From: Hypomesus transpacificus | Lineage: Eukaryota > Chordata > Actinopteri > Osmeriformes > Osmeridae | Direction: 5' to 3' | Length of the DNA stretch: 64,000 nt | Assembly (NCBI RefSeq): GCF_021917145.1 | Contig: NC_061082.1 | Coordinates: 8,592,237 to 8,656,236, forward strand | In this document: positions 1 to 12,478 of the stretch, one piece after another | Position numbering within the stretch: the first letter of the stretch is position 1 | Layout of the letters: the number at the start of each line of letters is the position of its first letter | Notes under the pieces: generated by a model | The model's database searches: none | Told to the model about the DNA's origin: nothing | The model's input: the letters and a program-made list of their open reading frames with translations, nothing else | Program-made: the position numbers and the translations under genes

Positions 1-149
1 CTCTTCCGTTTCCCCTCTGAGCGCGGTACATAGAGCACAGCAGCAGGAGGCTGTCATGCCGTGCTGTCAGAGACAGACACACAGGTAGGCAGGCAGGCAG
101 GCATGCGGCAAGGCGCCTTGCACGGCGGGCTCCGGGGGGGCACACCTAC

Positions 150-1017
150 CGTTCTCATCCAGCATCTGGACGCTGGCGCCCCGGGACAGCAGCTCCTGAA
201 CGGCCTGCTTCAGTCCGCTCCGGGCCGCCAGGTGGAGGGGACTGAGAGGGAGGCAAGCACAAGAAGGGAAGGCTTTCCAATGAGTCTCTTCGAAACCCGC
301 GAGAAAACGTATCGTTACGGACAACGCGCTCTGGCGTCGCGGGGGGGGAACTCACGTCTGCAACGCTGCGTTTGTGGCACTTATGAGGGCGGAGTCGGTC
401 AGTTTCTCCAGGATGAACAACGCACAGTCCTCCTTCCCCTGGGGGAGAGGAGAGAGGTGGTTACGGTTCCACTTCTCCCATCTAGGGGGATGTCCTTTAA
501 AACAGCTGGAGAGTGGCTGACAGGTGAACTTACTGCACTGCAGGCCAGGTGGAGGGCCGTGTTACCATCGTGGTCTGTCAGACTCAGATTGGCCTTGGCA
601 CTGGTCCACAGCAGCTCTGGAGGACACACACACACGACAGACTTGGCTGTAGGAATGACCACTAGACATGACATCCTTCGAGTGTGTCACACACACACAA
701 ACACGCGGACAGACACACAGACAGACAGTCAATAAATGGGACTCATACCGACTGCCCCAACTCCGCCCTTCTCGGCAGCCATCATCAAGGCAGTGCGCCC
801 TGACCGGTCAACGGTATCTACAGGTGCATCGTGGGACAGGAGGAGCTGGACACAGTCCACATGGCCAGAGAAGGCTGCAGCGTGGAGAGGTGTCCTGTCA
901 GAGGAGAGGGGGGGGGGGGGGGGGGGGGAGGGGGGGGCAGAGACACGGGAGGAGGGAGAGAGCAGCACGTCAGGACAAGCTTGGTGAAATAAGACACAGA
1001 GGGCTTCGTTAGCATGT

Positions 1018-1100
<83 letters not shown>

Positions 1101-2232
1101 CCTACCTGTCTTTGGCATCCTTACAGCTGACGATGTCCGAGCCCATGGCCTCCAGGAGCAGAGAGGCGCACGGCTCGTGGTCGTTCATTCTGGAGAGTCG
1201 ACCCGCAAACACACAGAACGTCAGCACTGAGGACCTCGGCTTCATGCATTCAAGGGGCACGATTCACGGCAAACCCCCCTCTGAGCCCGTTTAACAAACT
1301 CTCAACTCACACAGCACAGTGCAGGGGGGTGAAGGGGTTTCCATCTATACAGCGACAGCCTTTCTGTTCCAGCAGTACCTCGACGCAGCCCTCGTGACCT
1401 GGGAACACAAACCGGCTAACGTTAACGCGCATACACACACACACACACACACACTGTAGGATCTCAAAATCCGTTTGGAAGAATCCCAATAAGCCTGCCG
1501 TGTGGGGCTTGACCAAACAAGCCGTTAAAGGCTGGCTGATATTCCAGCCGCGGCTGTGGCTGTGTCTGGGGTCGACTCACCGTAGTAGCAGGCCCAGTGC
1601 AGAGGCGTGTAGCCCTGGAGGTCCCGGAGGGGGGGCAGGGGGGGCTCGGAGCAGGCGATGCTCAGCAGCTCGCTCAGCCACGAGGCGTAGCCCCGAGCCG
1701 CCGCCAGGTGGATCGACGTGCGGCCCCGGGCGTCGCCGAGCAACACGGAAGCTTCCTGCTCCAACAGACACTGGACGCATTCTTCCTGGCCGCAGAGCAA
1801 CTGGTGAGGGGGGGGGGGGGGGGGGTTAGCCACGGAATCAAGACAACGACCAAGCCCCAATCCCACAGGTGTGACGAGACGTTTTGCATGTTTACACTCA
1901 GCCCCCCCCCTCCCAAACACGCATCTTTTACCCCTAGGTGCAGGGCAGTCAGGCCGTGGCTGTTGGCCGTGTCCACGCTGGCCTCTCTCTCCAGCAGCAG
2001 GGACACAGCATCCACATGACCCCCGGCGACAGCCAGCATCAGGGGAGTCCTGCCAGCCACAGGAGGATGGAGACACACAGCACACAGAACATCTGAGTCA
2101 TAGGAGCAGCAAAGACACACAGAGGGGCGCAACAGCAGAACAGCAGCCTGAGAAAGGGACAAAGATGGGGACAGAGAGACAGAGCTAGAGAGAGAGAAGG
2201 AGAGAGAGAGAGAGAAAAAGAGAGACAGAGAA

Positions 2233-2309
<77 letters not shown>

Positions 2310-3798
2310 CAGAGAGAGAGAGAGACGGAAGGAAGGCGGACACTCACTGTCCCTGAGAGTCAGCTGCCTCCACCAGGTCTGCGCTGTCCGAGTCGTCCAG
2401 CAGGAGGCGTACACACGACGTGTGTCCATTCATCACTTACAGAGGGAAGAGGACCAAGAAGAAGAAGAAGAAGAGAACCGGAGGGCATTTTCAAACGTAC
2501 ACCTACAAACCCCTGTACACAGGGACGGTGGATTCCCACAAACATCCCCAGATAGCTAGGCCGTGACGGGTTACCTGCCAGATGCACGGCGGTGCGCCCG
2601 TGGTTACTGTCCGTGCTCCTTGGCGACGCCCCCTGGCTGAGCAGAGTGTGGACGCAGTCCGTGTGGCCCCTGAGAGCTGCCAGGGCCAGGGGGGTCCTGC
2701 CGGCCTCGTCCCCCTGGTCCACCTCCCTCTCCCCCTGCAGCAGCACCTCCAGCGCCTGGGCGTGGCCGTGGTAAGCCTGGAGGGCAGGGAGAAAAGGCTG
2801 AATCAGCAGGGATTCATATGGAGTGTGTGTGTGTGTGTGGGTGACTCACAGCTAAGTGGAGAGGACTCCTGGCACTGCTGGAGTCAGCGTCTTCCTGGTG
2901 ACTCTCGTCTCGATCCAACAGCTACAACAGACAAGTGTTCCGTTGAGCCACACATGTTGACCAGCAGAGGGGGCAAGAGCGGGAAATTCACACAGTGCTC
3001 GAGGGCAACACAGAGCTATTTCCGGAATATGTCGTTTCCTCTGCAAAGAGAACTTAATAGAGAATAATGCATAGCCTGTGTGTGTGTGTGTGTGTGTGTA
3101 CACTCACCAGTTCCAGGCAGTGCCTATGGCCATAGGCTGCAGCATAGTGAACAGGGCTGTATCCCTGCTTGTCTTTTAAGGAAGCAGTCGCGCCACTTAG
3201 TAACAGGAACTCCAAACACCTGTGGTGACGGAGGATATTGCATCGGCAACGAATGAACATTCACTCTGCATGCGCGGCCAAGCAGGTTTGACATACAAAC
3301 AAATCAGGTCGTGTGAGGAAGAGAGGTGGAGAGAGCCATGTCATGTACCAGATGTATGCAAAGTGTATTCAAACAGGACACAAAGAGACTGAAAGTTAAA
3401 GAGACCACATTGTTCCGTTTTTTTGGGGATGTGCCCGTACGTAAACAGCCAGGGGGAAAAGCTTTAGACGGCTTGTATTTACACGAAGCCAAGTGGTGAG
3501 AGACCGCGTCGAGAGAACCGGAACACGGTTCGACTCCGCGTGCTCCTGCGAAGCATCCACTACGCTGCTCACGCCGCTCGTTCAGGATCCGATCGTGCCG
3601 TTAAACGTACCGATACACGGAGCACAACAGATCCCGGTCTAAAACATTGGCTACGTGTATAAGGGAAGCTAAGCTAGGCAGCAGTGGGATGCAGAGAGGT
3701 GGATAGAGGCAGAACTCACAAGGCTGCCTCCTTCTCCTTCTCTGCCTGGACTCCATCACTCTCTGGCTCCAGAGCAACACGACGCCTTACAAAGGGAC

Positions 3799-3841
<43 letters not shown>

Positions 3842-4625
3842 GAGTGAGAAAAAAGAGTGATGAGATTCTTCCTATCCTGTTGGCACGGCCCCAGTGTTAG
3901 CACACGGCCAATTTGATTCGAAAACATTCAAATCCCCTGTGGCACCACCCTGGCAGGTTTGGGGTTTTACACGCAGTTGTTGTGCTGAGAGGCCTTCGTT
4001 CACTTCCGCAGGGCCAAGCTCACCTCCTGTCGAGGTCAGACGCAGCAGCGTAGTGCAGAGCAGAGCGCCCCCACTGGTCGGTGGCATTAATGCAGGTTCC
4101 ACACGACACCAGAGTCTCCAGGCACTGATAGTGACGACTGGCTGCAGCATAGTGAAGAGGGGTCCTGTCCAGGCAGAGAACACGTATTGGATCCACACTC
4201 ACTCTGTTATATGCCGACGCATTAAATAAGACTCTTGACAGAGCTAAAGCTGGTGGACTGAATTGCTGAGTCACGTCGCTACGGGTAAAATGCTCTGACC
4301 ACAAAACACAGGAACACACCTACACAGGAACTGGGGGGAGGAACTGATGAACAGTCCAAAGCCGTTCCCCACGAGGCCCCACTAGACCTCACAAACATGC
4401 ATTTCGTATCCTCCAAATCCCCATTCGGACTGTCATTTAGAATCAGTCGGAAGGCTAATCTGAGCCGTGTCACCGAGGGCCACTCACCTGCCCCACTTAT
4501 CCCTCCTGTTGTGATCTCCACCGCTACTCAGGAGCAACTTCACACACTCCACATTCCTGAGAGAGAGAGAGAGAGAGAGACATAGACATAGAGAGAGACA
4601 GAGAGAGACAGAGAGAGAGAGACAT

Positions 4626-4656
<31 letters not shown>

Positions 4657-4748
4657 CATAGAGAGAGAGAGAGAGAGAGAGAGGTGGGGAAGTGGGTTGC
4701 AAGAATGGGGTTGTAATGTCAGGTGGTGTATTTGCCATGAGGATATAT

Positions 4749-4793
<45 letters not shown>

Positions 4794-7700
4794 ACCCTCC
4801 AGCGGCGGCAGCGTGCAGGCAGGTCCTGCCCAGGGTGTCAGGGGTGTCGATCTGGAAGCCTGCACACAGGACCGAGTCGTTACTGAGGTGGGGGCACATT
4901 ACGCTATACCTCCGACCTGGGGGGAGGGGGAGTGGGGGGAGTGGGGGGGGGGGGGGGGGTGGAGGGACGGAAGCGACAACAAACAGTGGCCACAGATGAA
5001 CCCCAGGAGCAGGGAGAAAGGGAGGGAGGGAAGGAGGGAGAAACATGGGAGGGAATGGAAGTGGATAGAGAGACTGGTGTTCGTGCACGGGGGAAAACAG
5101 ACAGGAGTGCAAGCACAGGTAAGGGGAGAGACAGGCATATCCTCTGCATGCACCTCAACACAGTGATGTTAGGTTCTCATTACTGTGGTTATGCAGACAG
5201 ACCCCAAGGAAGAGGCTGAGGATCAGGGAGCACATGCTGTGGAGCTTGGCACGGACGCCATTAGGAACCTCATCAAGTTAGCACGCTCTGGTACTCTGCC
5301 TAGAATTCCAGTCCACTGGGCGAAACCATTCCAGTCCTAATAGGGGTGCTAAGGACTTCAGAGATGTGATCACTACGCATCTTACCCCGAGTAGTTGGTG
5401 CTTTCTTCTCAGCTCTTAAGAAAACTGCAGCGCTCAGCGCAGAGCCATACAGAGCCCCAGTTCATGTCTATCCCCCTGAATCAAAGATCTCCCTTTGTCG
5501 TCTTCTTACAGTGGGGCCTCAGAGCCACGCACTGAGCTCACTTTCTCCCTGGCTCATGGTTCTGACCACACATCCGGAGAAACTGCGAGGCAGACAGAGC
5601 CAGGATGGGGCCTGCATGTTTGCCAGTATCTACTAACTAAACGATCTGCTCTCACATTTTAGACGCTGGCTGCAGTAGATTCTTGTGCGCAGGGAGATAG
5701 TTAGCATTGAGTTCCACGGCTAGATTAAGGCTGGGGCTTTGTCTCCACATACAGGGCCTTAACCTTGTGGGACTGCTTGAGAAGCCATGTGACTCCTATC
5801 AGAGCAAGACTGAACAGCAGACCCCTGTAGAGGAATTTAGGACAGGGAAGAAAGAAGCACTTCTCAGACATTCCCTGGCCCAGGATCTCATTCCGGCCCG
5901 CCCCTGACATATTTCTGGAGTGCTCATGGGTAATGCAGTTTACCTGAGGAGAGCAGTTTGCGGCAGCAGTCGGCGTGTGCATTCAGGGCAGCCAGGTGCA
6001 GAGGGAACATGCCATGGACTCCTCGCCTGCAGAGACCGAAACGTAGAATGAGGAGAATACACTCAGTCATAAACTCACAACTGAAATTCTACAGAACAAA
6101 TACAATTTGATGACACACACACACCTTGTACAGTCTGCGCCGCTGGTGATGAGTGTGTTGATGAGGAGTTCATGACCGTAGCGGGCAGCGATGTGGAGGG
6201 GTGTGTTCCCATCCTTGTCCACACAGTCAATCTCTCCGCCTGCAGCACCAAAGCACAGTCACCGGCGTGCGGAAAACACATGGCAAAGGAATAGACACAG
6301 TCAAGGCCAAGAAACACAAGTCTACTGCTGGCCATGCAGAACACAGGGAGCTTCTCACCGTTCTGAATGAGCGTTTGGGAACGGGTGAAGCGTCCATGGA
6401 CCGCCGTCATGTGGAGCGGGCTCTTCCCGTCCCGACTCTAATGAAGAAAGAGAGAACGGAAAGAAAAAAGAGATATAAAGAAAGATACAAATGTGTGAAA
6501 AACCAAAAGGAGGAGTGGCGCGGGGACGCTTTCTAGGGTCAGGTGTCCAGGTACCTCAGACTGAGCTCTCTGCACTAAGGGTCAGGTGTCCAGGTACCTC
6601 AGACTGAGCTCTCTGCACTAAGGGTCAGGTGTCCAGGTACCTCAGACTGAGCTCTCTGCACTAAGGGTCAGGTGTCCAGGTACCTCAGACTGAGCTCTCT
6701 GCACTAAGGGGTCAGGTGTCCAGGTACCTCAGACTGAGCTCTCTGCACTAAGGGGTCAGGTGTCCAGGTACCTCAGACTGAGCTCTCTGCACTAAGGGGT
6801 CAGGTGTCCAGGTACCTCAGACTGAGCTCTCTGCACTAAGGGTCAGGTGTCCAGGTACCTCAGACTGAGCTCTCTGCACTAAGGGTCAGGTGTCCAGGTA
6901 CCTCAGACTGAGCTCTCTGCACTAAGGGTCAGGTGTCCAGGTACCTCAGACTGAGCTCTCTGCACTAAGGGGTCAGGTGTCCAGGTACCTCAGACTGAGC
7001 TCTCTGCACTAAGGGTCAGGTGTCCAGGTACCTCAGACTGAGCTCTCTGGACTAAGGGTCAGGTGTCCGGGTCCTCAGACCGACTGACCTGCACGTTGAC
7101 GTCCGCTCCGTTGTTAACCAGGAACTCCAGACAGAGGGCTCCATGTGTGGAGGCTGCCGCAAAGTGCAGCGGGGTGAACCCTTTGTTGTTGGGCTGGCTC
7201 ACGTTGGCGCCGTAGTCGATCAGCTCGCTCACGACCGCGTCCTGGCCGTTGAAACACGCCACGTGGAGCGCCGTGTTCCCAAACGCGTTGGCCTCGTCGA
7301 TCTGGGCGGCAGCGAGACGCAAAGTCAAGCCGATATCAAGACGAACCGCGAGTTTGCGTGCGCGTGTGATTCCCTACCTCAACAGCCAGATTGAGCAGGT
7401 GTTTGACCACGGCGATCTGCCCGCTGGAAGCGGCCGTATGGAGAGGGGTGTAGCCCCGCTTGTCCTTACAGCTGATCTCTGCCCCTTGGTTGACCAGCAG
7501 CGACACTACATCCAGGTGGCCTGGCAGGGGCAGAGTGCAGAAACCCCTCTTTAATAACCCCGGAGGTTATATACACAGACGATGTGAACTAACTGACAAC
7601 CTCGATCTATTTGACTGTCTGGCAAAGTATAGGATAAAACTGTGTTAAACACCACATAGAGCTCGAGTAGATGAGTGCAGAACACACGCAGGACACTACA

Positions 7701-10070
7701 CAGTAAAGTCAACCGTGTAACGGAGATGGATGAAATAGGGCCCTATCCACGTCCATTTGCTCTAGATCCTATTTCATTTAGACCCACCCATGAACGCAGC
7801 CCAGTGGAGAGCTCTGCCATCTTTCTTATCGAAGGCGTTGATGTTGGCTCCCTTATCCAGGAGGAGACTGACCATCTGAGACGACGCAGAGGGGAGGAAG
7901 AGAGAAAGAAACACAGGAAAACAGGGGGGATTAGAAAGCGTGACGACAGTGTCAGTCGCAACAGGAAGCTGGTGGTGAGTCAGGTGTGTGTGTGTCTGTC
8001 TCTCGCTCTGTGAAGCAGGGTGTGGGCGAGCTTCTTTATATAACAGCCTAAAATACAGCAGAGCAGATGGGAGCAGGGGGGGGGGTTTATCAGCAGCGAA
8101 CAGATACAAACGCCTGGGGAAGGCCGGGGGGGGGGGGGGGGTTTGGGGGGGAGAGGACGGCGCTCCCCTCCGCTACCTCCGTGTGTCCGTTGAGGGCGGC
8201 GTGGTGCAGGGCGGTGCGCCCGCCGCGGTCCGACACGTTCACGCTGCTCAGCAGCGGGATGATGACCTCGGCGCAGCGCAGGCCGTTGTTGGCGGCCGCC
8301 ACGTGCAGCGGCGTCTGCCAGTTCTTATCCCGGGCGTTCACGTCCGCAGAGTGACGGATCAACACGCGGACCGCCTCCTGTGGGCCGGAGGGGAGCGTGT
8401 GAGTGGGCGTGTGTTGGTGTGTTTCGGTGGGCGTGTGAATGGGTGTTTCGGTTTGAGTGTGTGCGTGTGTGTTTGCGTATTTTAAAACAAGCAAAGAAAA
8501 GCCAAAGGACTTGTAAAGACAGTCATCTTTATCCATTTACAGTCATAAAGTCCTAAACACAGACTCACACTTACAAACAGCCATATCCTCTCATTCATCT
8601 ATAATCAACTGAACAACAGCCACACACAGAGATACACACAGCTACCGAGTCAGTCAGTCCAGTTGGCCCAGCCATGTTGAATTACCAGTTTGCGTCTGTC
8701 TATTAGGCATCCTGTGTTGACGATGGATTGCACTGGTTCCTCCACTAAACACACATGCTACTGCACACCATTCCTGACGGGCCTCGTTCACTGCGTGCGT
8801 GTGAGTGTGAGTGTGAGTGTGAGTGATCCTAATCTATGTCACACTGAGCTGCTTAGTTCCCAACCACCTGTGTCACAGCGTGTGTCCTTAAGAATGGGCC
8901 GCCGTGCTGCTCGCCGTGCAACAGAGATCAAGGACGGCGGTGTGACTGGAGCGTGCCTGCTACCCACCTCGCTACGGGAAGCCACGGCGCGGTGGAGAGG
9001 CGTGAGCCACATGTTGTCTTTGGCGTTGACCCGCGCCCCTACAGGGGGTGAGAGGGAGAAAGGGGGAGAGGTAGCAAGAGATATTAGCGTGGGGGGTGCG
9101 GACAGGGGAGGGGAACAGAGAGGAGAGAGGGGACACAGCCTGGAGGGAGACGGGTCGTCCCTCACCTGAGAGGATGAGGAGCTCGGTGATCTCGGCGTCT
9201 CCTAGAAAGGCTGCGGCGTGAAGTGGGGTGCGTTTCTCGGCATCCTGAAAGCGAGGCCCGAGAGGGAGAGGCAGGAACGGTCAGAGAGCAGTGGACAGAC
9301 AGGCATGACCAAGTATCGCCATGAGCTCAATAGAGCACTCCTACGGTTGCTAAAGTGTCAACACGTCCATTGTCCAGACCACTGAGGACAGAATTGCATC
9401 TGAACATAACAATGACAGAGCTCTGGTCGTAGCTCTGAGAGCACAGCCAAGGGCCGGACAGGAGACTAAACACCCAGGAAAGACAATGGGACCACAGGCC
9501 GAACCGCAACCCCAGCCCCAGCATATGGGGATATTAGTGACTAAATATATCTCTGCTCTAAGGTAAACAAAATCCTTGTTGGCCTTTGGCAGATTGACCT
9601 CTGACCCCAAGGCCAGAACAGGAAGTGCAGTGGGTGGAAGCCAAAGGTTGCTGAAATGAATCTTCTAACCCCCTTGTGTGGATGAGGGAGGGGCATGTCT
9701 TACCAGAGCGTTGATATCCTCCGATTTGTAGATGAGCATACGAATCTCTTCAGGGTCTCCATTGAAGATTGCCTGGATGAGTGGAGGCTAGGGAATGGAG
9801 AAGAAAAGCATGGGAAAAAAGTCTATATTGCTTATTTTCTGGGAAACGTAGACCAGGTATACTATCTGGTCCTGTCCGACAAGTCTAGCTACACTGAAGA
9901 CCAGTGACACACCACCAGTATGCAAGCAGGCCCTATCATTGTCTCTTTCAACAGATCAGCAGCAAACGTCAGCTTTCTGGAATCCCTGACAGATAAGGCT
10001 GCTTGTTTGGGACATGAGAACAGAATAGCGTCCGTGTTGAGCTAGGTTTGAAAATGCAAAAGCTGATATG

Positions 10071-10102
<32 letters not shown>

Positions 10103-12478
10103 CTATGGTAGCCAGTGACGAGTCAGAGCCCTGAGCAGAACTACTTCAGAATCCCAACTTCCTGTACCTCCTCGCCTCACTTCCTGTTCCTCTCGTCGCC
10201 TTCTCGGAATTGACAGGCAGGAACCTCTGCCGTTTCGGTTCTGCTTTGAAGCGACACAACCATAGACAGAGTACACACATACCCACACACCCTGAATGTT
10301 GTCACATCACCCTGCGCAGGAAACTACCTCACACATGTGAAGTTCCAGAGCAGCTGACTCTTTCAGCATTGGCTTGACTTGGAGCAGGTGGAGGCTAGAG
10401 CCCCCCCCCCCCCCCCCCACCCACACCCAGGCTCTCCCAGGGAGATCTAGGCCCACACAACACCAGCTGGCAGCCATCCTGTTAAGACAGGGAGGGTGCC
10501 ATGGGAAGCTCCATAAGGACTGATCCACAACGTTTTAATAATAATAATCATAATAATAGTACATTTGATTTGTATCGCACTTTATATTGAAAGCAATCTC
10601 AGAGTGTTTTCAGTTGCAGACTCTTCTCCACCTTCTCTCGCACTCCCTCGCCCGTAATGGAATTCACCTACCTTTAGGCCTATCAGTCTCTGTATGCTCT
10701 AAGGACATTCCAAGATGCTGAGCTAAAGAGAAAAGGTGTATACTGATTACACAGGAAGCTGATCTATGACATATCCAAGCATGTGGCCCTGTGGGGTGTA
10801 GGAGAGAAGAAAGGGTGGGGTGAAGAAACTTGTCCAGATTTAGGACATTACTCGAACCCACACCACACCACCCCTCCAGGCTCACCAAAAAACCCTAAAC
10901 ACTGAGCCCATTGTTGCCTCACAGCAGTATGCTCACAGTCCCACCCCCATAGCCCAATGAATGGTCCCAGAACTCCTACTGCATCCAATGGAAAACGCAG
11001 TAACACCATTAAGATCAGCCTATTAAATCATCCACTCCTGTACCAGAGTGTCCCAGAGGAACAGGGTCCTTCACTTTGACAAAAAAAAAACCTGGTCCAC
11101 CCCAATAAGTCCCTTTCTCTCCCCCCGTCCATTTCATTCTACACAAACATCCTTCACAGATAAATGCTGTTATCATTCCACAAACTGCAAACACACATAC
11201 TCCTGATGTATACCTCAATGACACAAATAGAAGTTTACAATGTTTCTCTCTCAATAGGATGTCGAAGAATCTGAGACGCCTTGCAGTTAATGCCCGGAGG
11301 AAGACATCTGCATATCTCTACGCCCACAGGCCCAAAATGAGAAGCTGCTTGATGTTTCAGCAAAAAGGAATTGCAGATGTAAATCTGCGCATGACCATGT
11401 TTTCATACCTTACTCTTGGTGTGACAGACAGAAAATAATTTAACCACACAATGTCAGTGATTAAAAAATATAAAATAGGGAGTGTGCAATTATACACCTG
11501 TCTATTAGCTTGCTCTTATCTCAGTACAGGAAGCCCTGCACAATCAAATGAAAAAACAGGAAAGACACTACTTCACTTAGTGTCCAGACAAAAACACAGC
11601 AGCAAAAATATGCAAGCATTTCCTTTTCTACAATAAACAAGTATTTTTTCTACCTCTGGGTCATTATGTCACTGTACCCTTGGCCTTGTCTTTACCCCAG
11701 CAACAACAAAAAGAGCCCTATGCCTGTCAAATAACTGTTTTGACAACAACTTCGTACAGGGTAATTGATGACTAATGCGTTTTCAGGGCTGGTGAGGCTT
11801 GAACCAACACAACACAGGAAGTACCGGTGTTAAGCAACTTTTTTCTTGGCACACCAACATTTAGCTAGAAGAAATATGAGAAACAGGGGAAGCAAACATA
11901 CCTCCTGCAAGAGAGAATAATTATGAAGTGACAAAATAGCATACCAACTTTGAAGCTAGCTAAACTATCTCGCTGGATAAGAGAACAGGCACAGCAGGGG
12001 AGCTGTCAATTAGCTAGCTAACGTTAGCTAGCTATCTTAGAGACTAAAGTCTTCAGCTCCACCAAATCTCTTGCTAACTAGATACCAGGAAGCCCATCTG
12101 TTAGTTAAACAGCACATAACAATTGCGACAGCATGTATCTTAACTCTTATTATGAAAATGAGAGCGTTCCCAGATCACCGGTGTGCAGAGAGCGATGCCC
12201 AGTTCTATGCACCTAACGCAAATAGCGGTATGTTGCTGTTCTGGCCTTGGGCATCAGAAAAACTGTTTAATCTTCCTTGCATTTGCATGAGACTTATACA
12301 CATGTATAACTGACACAAAACATCCCACTGGTCCATGACCTCTCAATGATATCAGTAAACAAAGAGCCCCTCCTATCTAGAACAAGATGGATAGTATAAA
12401 AGCAGAATATTTCTGTGACTGTTATGTTACAGTTCACTAGCACCACCGTACCTGATCGACGAGTTTTAGAACAGCCAT
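150..12478 (-). CDS. ankrd44: ANKRD44, PP6 regulatory ankyrin-repeat subunit B (3' end cut by window edge)
   Basis: Ankyrin-repeat scaffold subunit of the serine/threonine phosphatase 6 complex (family knowledge). Coding exons 5' to 3': 12452-12478, 9704-9787, 9166-9244, 8968-9038, 8177-8377, 7788-7875, 7378-7520, 7089-7301, 6359-6437, 6125-6239, 5944-6026, 4796-4859, 4488-4556, 4024-4164, 3720-3785, 3108-3219, 2850-2921, 2575-2776, 2348-2435, 1932-2049, 1581-1800, 1311-1398, 1106-1189, 749-894, 534-616, 356-438, 150-241. All have AG/GT borders and compatible phases, giving about 970 residues. The start [24 protein letters not shown] and [18 protein letters not shown] match ANKRD44 better than paralogues ANKRD28/52, and synteny agrees. 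Nearly the whole protein is TPLHxAA-type ankyrin repeats. The 66-bp exon at 3720 (charged EKEKEAA linker between repeats) is the least conserved. The C-terminal exon(s) after DEN(G) lie beyond base 1. Confidence 0.95.
908..937. repeat. G homopolymer, upstream of an ANKRD44 acceptor
   Basis: G21 then AG then G7; on the transcript a C-run ending 13 nt before the acceptor of exon 749-894. Confidence 0.9.
1020..1097. repeat. (CA)n microsatellite, ANKRD44 intron
   Basis: About 39 uninterrupted CA units. It is 8 bp from the donor of exon 1106-1189; on the transcript it reads as (GU)n just after the 5' splice site. Confidence 0.97.
1808..1825. repeat. G18 homopolymer forming an ANKRD44 polypyrimidine tract
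   Basis: On the minus strand reads C18-TCACCAG, directly before exon 1581-1800. Confidence 0.9.
2170..2327. repeat. (GA)n microsatellite, ANKRD44 intron
   Basis: Nearly pure GA with a few ACAGAG interruptions, 20 bp from the exon at 2348-2435. On the sense strand it is a (UC)n tract downstream of a donor. Confidence 0.95.
4559..4684. repeat. (GA)n microsatellite, ANKRD44 intron 12
   Basis: GA repeat with ACATAGAG interruptions. It directly abuts the acceptor of exon 4488-4556, so on the transcript it is the (UC)n polypyrimidine tract of that exon. Confidence 0.95.
4750..4791. repeat. (CA)n microsatellite at an ANKRD44 donor
   Basis: About 20 CA units ending within 5 bp of the donor of exon 4796-4859; (GU)n on the transcript. 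Confidence 0.95.
6536..7086. repeat. 43/44-bp minisatellite in ANKRD44 intron 8
   Basis: Thirteen head-to-tail copies of a unit with the landmarks GTCAGGTGTCC, GGTACCTCAGACTGAGC and TCTCTGCACTAAGG. Copy starts (AGGTGTCC) are at 6541, 6584, 6627, 6670, 6714, 6758, 6802, 6845, 6888, 6931, 6975, 7018 and 7061; one optional G makes the period 43 or 44. The last copy is degenerate and runs into the donor of the exon at 7089-7301. Confidence 0.95.
10074..10103. repeat. C30 homopolymer, ANKRD44 intron 1
   Basis: Thirty consecutive C; a second run of C18 is at 10401-10418. Confidence 0.95.
10527..10612 (-). repeat. Dispersed fish repeat end (GCGATACAAAT ... ATTATTATT)
   Basis: Read on the minus strand it gives AAAGTGCGATACAAATCAAA followed by an ATT-repeat tail, the same pattern as 62085-62155 on the plus strand (AAGCGCTATAAAAGTG, then TCTTATTATTA). 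Such tails are common in fish genomes; the family is not identified. Confidence 0.4.

Larger units (their letters stand above)
9788..12451 (-). other. ANKRD44 intron 1, no gene seen
   Basis: A 2.66-kb intron between the 9-codon first exon and exon 2. Holds the C30 and C18 runs, one dispersed repeat end (10527-10612) and a TAGC-rich cluster with a 24-bp palindrome at 12011-12034. I see no other gene or RNA. Confidence 0.7.

Noticed and set aside
1674..2429. 251-codon frame with long Ser-Leu repeats in ANKRD44
   Set aside because: It reads through two true exons and the (GA)n intron between them; conserved ankyrin residues and splice sites define the exons at 2348-2435 and 1932-2049 instead.
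150..12478. Identification as ANKRD28 or ANKRD52
   Set aside because: Residue choices such as [39 protein letters not shown] and [31 protein letters not shown] exon 9 match ANKRD44, and SF3B1 is the expected neighbour.
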